A stretch of 5,102 nt of DNA from Desulfotignum sp. (GCA_011390235.1 JAABSS010000096.1:1-5102), one strand, 5' to 3'; positions 1 through 4,864 are shown, numbered from the stretch's first letter. Translations and numbers: made by a program. The notes: a model not told the origin generated them from the letters alone.

Positions 1-470
1 CTTCTAAACGGCAGATATTCCGGGGTCTGGGCCAGCATAACATAGTTCTGGAGAAACAGGCTCATGCCGATGGCAGATATCAGGGCCGACAGCCTGGGAG
101 CGTTCCGCAACGGTTTGTAAGCGATTTTTTCCACGGTAAACCCGTAGGCACAGGAATACACAATGGCAAACACAAATGCCAGGATGACGATAACAGCAGT
201 ATTCCAGCCCCACATCCCCAAAACGCTTGCAACGATGAGGGCAGTCATGGCCCCGATCATATAGATCTCACCATGGGCAAAATTGATCAGCTGAATGATG
301 CCGTACACCATGGTATATCCCAGGGCGATCAGGGCGTAAATGCTCCCCCTGGTCAGGCCCCCCAGAAACAGTTCAAAAAAATACATGGGGTCGATGATAA
401 GCTCGCGGATGGCAAAAAAACCGATGATGCCGGCCACAGCCACGCCCAATAATATATTAATCCAACGCAT
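1..470 (-). CDS. livH: LivH-type branched-chain amino acid ABC permease, N-terminal part
   Basis: This is an inner-membrane permease subunit of a branched-chain amino acid (HAAT family) ABC importer, which would take substrate from the LivJ-like protein encoded just upstream. The first 156 codons are present and the rest lies beyond the left edge. Seen directly: the family signature LINFAHGEIYMIGAM (residues 61-75), GYTMVYGIIQ just before it, and the loop and helix YKPLRNAPRLSALISAIGMS (118-137) followed by LFLQNYVMLAQ. Hydrophobic segments lie at about 4-21, 32-60, 70-86 and 89-111. As I recall E. coli LivH, it begins near residue 29 here, so this protein has an extra N-terminal hydrophobic segment of about 28 residues. 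The start at 470 is favoured over Met29 because AGGA (480-483) sits 9 nt upstream. A terminator-like hairpin separates it from livJ, so it is probably transcribed by partial readthrough. The family call is secure; the substrate is not. Confidence 0.95.
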   Translation of the reverse strand, partial: MRWINILLGVAVAGIIGFFAIRELIIDPMYFFELFLGGLTRGSIYALIALGYTMVYGIIQLINFAHGEIYMIGAMTALIVASVLGMWGWNTAVIVILAFVFAIVYSCAYGFTVEKIAYKPLRNAPRLSALISAIGMSLFLQNYVMLAQTPEYLPFR

Positions 471-479
471 GGTAATTAA

Positions 480-483
480 TCCT
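480..483 (-). promoter_or_regulatory. Shine-Dalgarno site of livH
   Basis: AGGA on the minus strand lies 9 nt before the ATG at 470. It decides the start: the next in-frame Met (codon 29) has no comparable purine-rich site. Confidence 0.6.
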
Positions 484-518
484 GGTCTTTGGTAAATTTT
501 GGCAAAATCACTGGGTAC

Positions 519-562
519 AAAAACAGGAGCGCAGATCCATCATGGATTACGCCCCTGTTTTT
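519..562 (-). terminator. Terminator/attenuator hairpin between livJ and livH
   Basis: Arms 519-531 and 550-562 are complementary over 13 bp. On the minus-strand RNA the stem is continuous, AAAAACAGGGGCG against CGCUCCUGUUUUU, with one G-U pair; on the plus strand the same position is an A-C mismatch. The loop contains a second small hairpin (ATCC/GGAT, 535-547). The U-tract after the GC-rich part, together with the G-U versus mismatch asymmetry, fits rho-independent termination of livJ transcripts 16 nt after the stop codon. Because livH follows in the same direction, it probably works as a partial terminator giving more binding protein than permease. A plus-strand role is possible because both ends are A/T tracts, but no plus-strand gene reads into it. 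Confidence 0.75.
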
Positions 563-577
563 TACATGCATCAGGTG

Positions 578-1696
578 TTAATTTACCTGCTGGTATTTTC
601 CATCAATAACCTTGTATACGGAGAAACCCGCACCGACAACGTCCCCTTTTTCATCAAACCCGATGGGGCCTAAAGGAGAGTCCACCGTGATTTCAAACAT
701 GGCGGCACGCATGGCATCATAGTCCAGGGAACCGGCTTTTTCAGCAGCAGCAGCCAGGGCCTGGAGGCAGGCATATCCGTTAAAGAAAAAAGTACCGGGA
801 TCTTCACCGAATTTTTTCTGGTGTTTGGCAGATAATTCCTGGTACAAAGGGTTGCTGGAAGTGTCGTTGGGTCCAGTGGCATAGACACCTTCCGCATATT
901 TGCCGGCCAGGTTGGTAAAATTGTCACCAATGATGCCGTCAGCACCGAAGAAGGTGGTGTCCACCCTTTTCTTTTTGAGCATCTGGACGATTTTGGAGGC
1001 ATCTGAGTGATATCCGCCCCACATGGTAACTTCGGCATCGGACCGTTTGATTTTCTGGACAATGGCGGAATAATCCACTGCACCGGTGGTCACCCCTTCA
1101 AACAGAACGATTTCCACCCCGCCCATTTTTTCAAAATTTTGTCTGACAAGTTCCATCTGGCCTTTGCCGTAATCGCCTTTGTCATGGATCAGGGCTACTT
1201 TTTTGGCTTTGATTTCATTTTTCACAAAATCGGTCATCAAAATGGCCTGGGCACCGTCATTGGCAATGGTTCTGAAAAAATTGGGATGTTCACCCGTAAA
1301 GGTCAGGGCATCACTGGTGGAGGCAGGAGAGGCAATCAGGAGATTGGCATCCTTGTAAATTTTGTTGGCAGCAATGGTGGCACCGGAGCAGACATGGCCG
1401 ATGATCATCTGGGCACCGTCAGATACCAGTTTGGTGGCGATGTTTACGGCAACTTCGGGCTTGCACACATCATCGCCCACCAGCAATTCGATTTTTTTGC
1501 CCAAAATGCCGCCTTTGGCATTGAGATCATCCACAGCTATTTCCACTCCCCTGAGGGCTGAAATACCATAGGGTGCCAGATCACCGGAGATGACCCCGGC
1601 ACTGGCCACTTTGACTGTATCGGCGGCAAAGCCGGGTGCTGCAAATACAATCATGGAAAATACCGCAACTCCTACTACCTTGAATAATGATTTCAT
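578..1696 (-). CDS. livJ: Periplasmic branched-chain amino acid binding protein, LivJ-like
   Basis: This is the periplasmic solute-binding protein (372 aa; the E. coli protein is about 367) of a HAAT-type ABC importer, a type I periplasmic-binding fold. Residues 1-24 form a Sec signal peptide (MKSLFK, hydrophobic core, then GFA before ADTV) without a lipobox cysteine. Seen directly: SGDLAPYG (37-44), NAKGGILGKKIEL (59-71), DDVC (75-78), IIGHVCSGAT (98-107), SPAST (123-127), HDKGDYGKG (171-179), WGGYHSD (226-232) and LGPIGFDEKGDV (342-353). Cys78 and Cys103 are 25 apart, like the single disulfide of E. coli LivJ. Aligning from memory, Tyr43, Ser104, Ala125 and Thr127 match ligand-pocket positions of LIV-BP, while Trp226 and Asp253 replace a Tyr and the Glu that binds the ligand amino group. 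The substrate could therefore be a different amino acid. The start is supported by AAGGGAG 6 nt upstream. It has its own promoter and is followed by an attenuator and livH. Confidence 0.93.
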   Translation of the reverse strand: MKSLFKVVGVAVFSMIVFAAPGFAADTVKVASAGVISGDLAPYGISALRGVEIAVDDLNAKGGILGKKIELLVGDDVCKPEVAVNIATKLVSDGAQMIIGHVCSGATIAANKIYKDANLLIASPASTSDALTFTGEHPNFFRTIANDGAQAILMTDFVKNEIKAKKVALIHDKGDYGKGQMELVRQNFEKMGGVEIVLFEGVTTGAVDYSAIVQKIKRSDAEVTMWGGYHSDASKIVQMLKKKRVDTTFFGADGIIGDNFTNLAGKYAEGVYATGPNDTSSNPLYQELSAKHQKKFGEDPGTFFFNGYACLQALAAAAEKAGSLDYDAMRAAMFEITVDSPLGPIGFDEKGDVVGAGFSVYKVIDGKYQQVN

Positions 1697-1702
1697 GCTC
1701 TA

Positions 1703-1709
1703 CTCCCTT
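1703..1709 (-). promoter_or_regulatory. Shine-Dalgarno site of livJ
   Basis: AAGGGAG on the minus strand lies 6 nt before the livJ ATG. It is a strong site and fits a highly expressed binding protein. Confidence 0.7.
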
Positions 1710-1740
1710 TGTTTAGGTTGAATTTTGGGTACATCATACC

Positions 1741-1756
1741 TACAATTTTAATTGTA
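1741..1756 (-). promoter_or_regulatory. Inverted repeat just downstream of the livJ promoter, candidate operator
   Basis: TACAAT-TTTA-ATTGTA is a perfect inverted repeat with 6-bp arms and a 4-bp spacer. It begins about 10 bp downstream of the -10 hexamer, so it would occupy roughly +4 to +19 of the livJ transcript, a typical position for a repressor site that blocks initiation or early elongation. The stem is too AT-rich to be a terminator and has no T-tract. No regulator gene is visible in the window, so the binding protein is unknown. Confidence 0.45.
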
Positions 1757-1765
1757 AATTGGCCA

Positions 1766-1794
1766 ACTATAAAAAGATGGGTGTTTTTAGTCAA
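1766..1794 (-). promoter_or_regulatory. Sigma-70-type promoter of livJ
   Basis: On the minus strand, TTGACT (1789-1794) and TATAGT (1766-1771) are separated by exactly 17 bp; each matches the consensus at five of six positions. Transcription should start near 1759, giving a leader of about 60 nt. The promoter lies in the 120-bp gap after the tryptophanase stop codon. I see no terminator in that gap, so livJ may also receive readthrough from upstream. Confidence 0.75.
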
Positions 1795-1816
1795 GCAAAA
1801 AGTAATATCCGCTGTG

Positions 1817-3196
1817 TCATGTCTTGGCAATTTTTTCAAAATGGCAGGTGAAGTGGCGCAGAAACGGTGCCTGGTAAATAATCTTATACCCGGGAATATC
1901 CTGCCTGTTTTCCCACACCTCTTTGATCACTTCAATGAGGTAATCAAAATGGCTCTGGGTATAGACCCGCCTGGGAAATGCCAGGCGCACTAGTTCCAGG
2001 GGGGATGCTGTCTCATTTCCGTTTTCATCAAATGCCCCGAACATCACAGATCCCAGTTCCACACCCCTTACACCCCCTTGTGTATACAGGGCATTGACAA
2101 TACCGATACCCGGATATTGGAGAGAGGGAATATGGGGCAGCATTTTTTTTGCATCAAGGAACACGGCATGCCCGCCTGCCGGCCGGACAATGGGAACCCC
2201 GATGCCAATGAGGCTTTTGCTCAGATACTGGACAGTGGCATGGCGGTAGACCTGGTAGTCGTATTCCAGGGCCTCTTTCAGGCCCACGGCAATGGCTTCC
2301 AGATCCCGGCCGGCAAGCCCCCCATAGGTGGGAAATCCTTCCCTGATAATCAGCAGGGTACGGAATTTTTCAGCCCAGTCATCGTTGTTGCAGATGAGAA
2401 AACCCCCGATATTGGCCAGGCCGTCTTTTTTACAGCTCATGGTGGCACCGTCGGCACAGGAAAAAATTTTTCTGGCAATCTCCAGCAGGGATTTGTTTTC
2501 ATAGCCTGGTTCCCGGTGTTTTATGAAATAGGCATTTTCCGCAAATCTGCAGGCATCAATGACCAGGGGTATCCCGTGTTTGCGCAGCACTGATTTGACG
2601 TCCCGGATATTTTTCAAAGAAACCGGCTGTCCCCCACCGGTGTTGTTGGTGACCGTGATCATGGCAAAGGGAATGTTTTCTCTGCCGTTGGCGGCAATAC
2701 ACTGTTCAAGCTTTTCAATGTCCATGTTCCCCTTGAAGGGGGAGGTGTCTGCTGTGTCTGTGCCTTCCGGACACAAAAGATTTATTGCCACCCCGCCCAC
2801 ATATTCAATATTGGCCCGGGTGGTGTCAAAGTGGGAGTTGTTGGGGATGACATCGCCTTTGCGGATAAGGGTCTGGGCGAGGATGGCTTCTGCGGCCCGA
2901 CCCTGGTGGGTGGGAAACACATGCCTGATGCCGGTGATATCCTTGACAGTGTCTTCGAAATGCTTCCAGGAACGGCTGCCGGCATAGGATTCATCCCCCA
3001 TCATCATGGCGGCCCACTGCCGGGTGGACATGGCACCGGTGCCGGAATCAGTCAGCAGATCGATGCAGCAGTCTTCGGCATCCAGTAAGAATACATTCTG
3101 GTGTGCATCTGCCAGGGCGTGTATGCGCTGTTCTTTGGAAATGATATGGATGGGTTCCGTGGTCTTGATGCGGAAAGGTTCTATAATCGTTTTCAT
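1817..3196 (-). CDS. tnaA: Tryptophanase-like beta-eliminating lyase on a tyrosine phenol-lyase-like scaffold
   Basis: This is a cytoplasmic PLP enzyme (fold type I, Beta_elim_lyase family) that should split L-tryptophan into indole, pyruvate and ammonia. At 459 aa it is nearer tyrosine phenol-lyase (about 456) than E. coli TnaA (471). Seen directly: FLLDAEDCCIDLLTDSGTGAM (36-56), QWAAMMMGDESYAGS (60-74), THQGR (96-100), NNTGGGQPVS (184-193), VIDACRFAENAYFIK (212-226), the PLP lysine in SCKKDG (Lys257), EGFPTYGGLAGRD (286-298), GGHAVFLDAKKMLPHIP (341-357) and LRHFT (446-450). Tyr71, Arg100, Asp214, Arg217 and Arg404 are present. Aligned from memory without gaps at these sites, the specificity positions of Citrobacter TPL, Thr124, Arg381 and Phe448, are Asp124, Leu381 and His448, matching or resembling TnaA Asp137, Ile396 and His463. 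Tryptophan is therefore preferred as substrate by inference; tyrosine is less likely. GGAG lies 6 nt before the ATG. No TnaC-like leader precedes it, and it is probably co-transcribed with the upstream C-S lyase. Confidence 0.88.
   Translation of the reverse strand: MKTIIEPFRIKTTEPIHIISKEQRIHALADAHQNVFLLDAEDCCIDLLTDSGTGAMSTRQWAAMMMGDESYAGSRSWKHFEDTVKDITGIRHVFPTHQGRAAEAILAQTLIRKGDVIPNNSHFDTTRANIEYVGGVAINLLCPEGTDTADTSPFKGNMDIEKLEQCIAANGRENIPFAMITVTNNTGGGQPVSLKNIRDVKSVLRKHGIPLVIDACRFAENAYFIKHREPGYENKSLLEIARKIFSCADGATMSCKKDGLANIGGFLICNNDDWAEKFRTLLIIREGFPTYGGLAGRDLEAIAVGLKEALEYDYQVYRHATVQYLSKSLIGIGVPIVRPAGGHAVFLDAKKMLPHIPSLQYPGIGIVNALYTQGGVRGVELGSVMFGAFDENGNETASPLELVRLAFPRRVYTQSHFDYLIEVIKEVWENRQDIPGYKIIYQAPFLRHFTCHFEKIAKT
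3187..3190 (-). promoter_or_regulatory. Shine-Dalgarno site before the tryptophanase-like gene
   Basis: CCGGAGATACCC followed by the ATG on the minus strand puts a purine core (approximately GAG/GGAG) about 6-7 nt before the start at 3196; the core falls in bases 3203-3206, just outside the coding region. The interval given here only marks the start-codon end of the gene; use 3203-3206 for the site itself. Confidence 0.3.
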
Positions 3197-3375
3197 GGGT
3201 ATCTCCGGAAAATGGTTTTGCCGTTGGTCAATATGTACCGTCTGTTTCTTTTACCTCGGTTACACAATTATCATCATATAAACAGCCATGCCCTGCCGGG
3301 CACAACAAATCATAAAAGCTGTTAGCTGTTAGCTGATGGCTGACGGCTTTCATATAAAAGTGAATGGGTGGCATG
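3197..3375 (-). other. Intergenic gap before the tryptophanase, no clear promoter or leader gene
   Basis: Apart from the heptamer array, this gap holds a small hairpin (TGCCC-TGCC-GGGCA, about 3288-3301) and the Shine-Dalgarno site. I found no -35/-10 pair with good spacing on the minus strand; the best, TTGTGC-17 bp-TTTATA, is weak. A 41-codon minus-strand ORF (3228-3353) contains no tryptophan codon and lacks a ribosome-binding site, so the TnaC-type attenuation known from enterobacteria is not visible. Transcription probably comes from the promoter upstream of the C-S lyase. Confidence 0.5.
3317..3351. repeat. Degenerate heptamer tandem repeat (AGCTGTT)n
   Basis: There are five consecutive 7-bp units: AGCTGTT, AGCTGTT, AGCTGAT, GGCTGAC, GGCTTTC. 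The first two are identical and the later ones drift. The array also folds: 3315-3327 pairs with 3338-3350 over 13 bp in plus-strand RNA using three G-U pairs, whereas in minus-strand RNA those three positions are C-A mismatches. It lies in the 179-bp gap between the C-S lyase stop codon and the tryptophanase start. From memory, similar AGCTGTC/AGCTGAT heptamer arrays occur between genes in several sulfate reducers and other bacteria. The function is unknown. It is a poor minus-strand terminator because of the mismatches and the short T-run. Confidence 0.75.
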
Positions 3376-4518
3376 TCAAAGGTTTTGCAGCGCTTTTTCC
3401 ATGCGCTGCAGTCCTTTGTCCAGGATGACGGCAGGGCATCCGAAATTGAGCCGGACAAAACCGGGGGCACCGAAAAATTTGCCGTCAGACAGCCCGACCC
3501 CTGCCTGTTCAAAAAAGCCCACCGGGTCTGTAAGTCCGGTTTCAGTGATATCGATCCATGCCAGAAAGGTTGCCTGGATGGGATCGAGTCTGCAGCCGGG
3601 CATCTGGCTGACTTTTTCCATCACCGTGTCTCTGTTTTGCCGCAGATAGGCGATCAATTGTGCCAACCAGTCGTCGCAGGATGCATAGGCTGCTTTTGCC
3701 GCAGCCAATCCCATGAGGTTCACGCTGGGCAGGGTGCCTTTGCATGCTGCCTTGAACCGGTTGCGTAGATCCGGATCTGAAATCACGGCAAAAGAACATC
3801 CCAGTCCCGGAATATTATAGGTTTTTGAAGGTGCCATCAGGGTGATGGTGCGTGCGGCAGCATGCCTTGAGACCTTGGCTGACGGAATATGCCGGTTGTT
3901 TTGATCCAGAACAAAGTCACTGTGGATTTCATCGCTGCACAAAATCACATCATATTTGTCACACAGGTCTGCCAGCCTGTTGAGTTCCTCTGTAGTAAAC
4001 AGGGTGCCGCAGGGGTTGTAGGGACTGCAGAACAAAAACACGGCCGGTTTTTTTTGAAACATCTGTTCAAGTCTTTCAAAATCAAGGGTGCTGCGGCCTG
4101 CTTCTGTGACCATGGGAAGGGTGTGCAACGGTTTGCCGCAATGCGCAGATACCGACAAAAAAGGCGGATAGATGGGGGTGGTGGTGACAATGGCCTGGTC
4201 CTGGCTCCCAAAAGCCCTGCAGACCGCATTCAGCCCGGAAACCACACCGGGAATCCAGACCAGCCAGTCTGTTTCCACTTCCCAGCCGTACAGAAATTTG
4301 AGGCGCGATGTCACAATCTGGTTCAGGTCATGGGGGATCAGGGTGTATCCCAGGATACCATGGGTAATGATTTTTTGCAGGGCAGCCAGCACGGCAGGTG
4401 GTGCCTTGAAATCCATGTCCGCCACCCACATGGGCAGAATATCGGTTCCCTCGTATTTTTCCCATTTCATGGAATGGGTATTGGTGCGGTCAATGACGGT
4501 ATCAAATAATGGGTTCAT
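3376..4518 (-). CDS. patB: MalY/PatB-type PLP-dependent C-S beta-lyase (aminotransferase fold)
   Basis: This is a cytoplasmic PLP enzyme of fold type I, aminotransferase class I/II, MalY/PatB subfamily. Characterised members cleave cystathionine, cysteine and other S-substituted cysteines into a thiol or H2S, pyruvate and ammonia. At 380 aa it is close to the usual length of about 390. Seen directly: the subfamily N-terminus DRTNTHSMKWEKY (10-22) followed by ILPMWVADMDF (27-37); HGILGYT (53-59); TPIYPPF (114-120) with Tyr117; CSPYNPCGTLF (164-174) with Asn168; CSDEIHSDFVL (194-204) with the PLP Asp196; the Schiff-base lysine in APSKTYNIPGL (Lys232); and FVRLNFGCP (354-362) with Arg356 for the substrate carboxylate. 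These separate it from true aspartate-type aminotransferases, although the exact substrate cannot be read from sequence. It is first in the minus-strand run and has its own promoter. The Shine-Dalgarno spacing is long, but no alternative in-frame start exists. Confidence 0.92.
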   Translation of the reverse strand: MNPLFDTVIDRTNTHSMKWEKYEGTDILPMWVADMDFKAPPAVLAALQKIITHGILGYTLIPHDLNQIVTSRLKFLYGWEVETDWLVWIPGVVSGLNAVCRAFGSQDQAIVTTTPIYPPFLSVSAHCGKPLHTLPMVTEAGRSTLDFERLEQMFQKKPAVFLFCSPYNPCGTLFTTEELNRLADLCDKYDVILCSDEIHSDFVLDQNNRHIPSAKVSRHAAARTITLMAPSKTYNIPGLGCSFAVISDPDLRNRFKAACKGTLPSVNLMGLAAAKAAYASCDDWLAQLIAYLRQNRDTVMEKVSQMPGCRLDPIQATFLAWIDITETGLTDPVGFFEQAGVGLSDGKFFGAPGFVRLNFGCPAVILDKGLQRMEKALQNL

Positions 4519-4531
4519 AAGCGGGGGAGTT

Positions 4532-4537
4532 CTCCTT
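4532..4537 (-). promoter_or_regulatory. Shine-Dalgarno site of the C-S lyase with unusually long spacing
   Basis: AAGGAG on the minus strand is near perfect but lies 13 nt before the ATG at 4518, where 5-9 is usual. The intervening AACTCCCCC can pair with GGAG through CTCC, so the site may be partly masked. The ATG 28 nt further upstream is out of frame, and no in-frame start lies between. Confidence 0.55.
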
Positions 4538-4566
4538 TATATGCATAAATATTTTTTTATGAAACG

Positions 4567-4579
4567 TATAATCTATAAT
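4567..4579 (+). promoter_or_regulatory. Possible plus-strand -10 elements of the divergent promoter
   Basis: TATAAT occurs twice on the plus strand (4567-4572 and 4574-4579), as the direct repeat TATAATC TATAATG. Upstream at the right distance is only an AT-rich stretch (ATTTTT, 4551-4556), so a -35 is poor. If used, these would drive the small ORF and the aminopeptidase, and they overlap the -10 of the opposing C-S lyase promoter, so the two could not fire together. Confidence 0.35.
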
Positions 4580-4600
4580 GGCGTAACAGTTTCTGGTCAA
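4572..4600 (-). promoter_or_regulatory. Sigma-70-type promoter of the C-S lyase gene
   Basis: On the minus strand, TTGACC (4595-4600) and TATAGA (4572-4577) are separated by 17 bp. The predicted transcript start is near 4565, giving a leader of about 47 nt that is very AT-rich until the Shine-Dalgarno site. It could drive both lyase genes, since no better promoter is seen before the second. Confidence 0.7.
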
Positions 4601-4631
4601 GGTATACAACAAACAGCAGAATTTAAAAAGA

Positions 4632-4641
4632 GGGGGGGGGG
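4632..4641. repeat. Homopolymeric run of ten G
   Basis: Ten consecutive G on the plus strand are followed by AAG and a GTG codon at 4645. It lies in the divergent intergenic region, 31 bp beyond the -35 of the C-S lyase promoter and in the leader of any plus-strand transcript. Runs of this length are prone to slipped-strand length change and to sequencing error. Confidence 0.9.
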
Positions 4642-4644
4642 AAG

Positions 4645-4862
4645 GTGACAAAAATATTGAGAAACATTTTTAAACAGTGTATGCCTTTGGACAAAATCAT
4701 GAAAATCCATATGGATGATTACGACAAAGAAACCGATAAAAGGACAGCCAGGCAAACAAAAAGATGTCGGAAAACTGTACCCATATTGATGCGGATACAC
4801 GGAATATGGAGAACGAGACCAGAAAACTGGATGATTTGATCCATAAATTCAAGTTTGAATAG
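4645..4862 (+). pseudogene. Small ORF before the aminopeptidase, possibly frameshifted
   Basis: I do not recognise this product. One frame opens with GTG at 4645 (alternatives are ATG at 4681 and 4699), gives the charged stretch MKIHMDDYDKETDKRTARQ, then turns into an arginine- and tryptophan-rich tail that ends at 4839. From an A5 run (4758-4762) onward the -1 frame looks more protein-like: ATG at 4764, then an acidic, helix-prone segment with NMENETRKLDDLIHKF, ending at the TAG at 4860-4862. Joining the two frames at the A5 run would give a small, charged, soluble protein of about 55 residues from 4699. The TAG overlaps the Shine-Dalgarno site of the next gene, which would suit translational coupling. 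Possible explanations are a decayed gene, a sequencing slip, programmed frameshifting, or no gene at all. Confidence 0.3.
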
Positions 4863-4864
4863 GA
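4861..4864 (+). promoter_or_regulatory. Shine-Dalgarno site of the Xaa-Pro aminopeptidase gene
   Basis: AGGA lies 7 nt before GTG 4872 and supports that start over the in-frame ATG at 4911, which has no purine-rich site at a normal distance. Confidence 0.55.

Noticed and set aside
1007..1561. Plus-strand open frame of 184 codons
   Set aside because: Lies wholly inside the clearly recognised livJ gene on the other strand; it has a low-complexity Gly/Phe/His-rich composition and no ribosome-binding site, so it is a shadow frame.
1697..1816. Terminator after the tryptophanase-like gene
   Set aside because: No GC-rich stem followed by a T-run on the minus strand; the only inverted repeat is AT-only and sits in the livJ leader.
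1817..3196. Straight annotation as tyrosine phenol-lyase
   Set aside because: Overall resemblance is high, but Asp124, Leu381 and His448 replace the Thr, Arg and Phe that bind the phenol ring, so tryptophanase is the better call.
3317..3351. CRISPR array or insertion-sequence end
   Set aside because: The units are only 7 bp with no spacers, no transposase gene is present, and there are no flanking target duplications.
3228..3353. Minus-strand ORF of 41 codons just before the tryptophanase, considered as a leader peptide
   Set aside because: No Shine-Dalgarno site before its ATG, no Trp codon, and its first part is simply the translated heptamer repeat.
3889..4509. Plus-strand open frame of 206 codons
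   Set aside because: Antisense to the C-S lyase, whose catalytic motifs are intact; the translated product has no recognisable domain.
3376..4518. Annotation as a generic aspartate/histidinol-phosphate aminotransferase
   Set aside because: The N-terminal DRxxTxSxKW and PMWVADMDF signatures and the SDEIH motif are specific to the MalY/PatB C-S lyase group.
4705..4716. Perfect 12-bp palindrome ATCCATATGGAT
   Set aside because: Lies within the small ORF region away from any promoter element; a single 12-bp palindrome in 5 kb is not strong evidence of a site.
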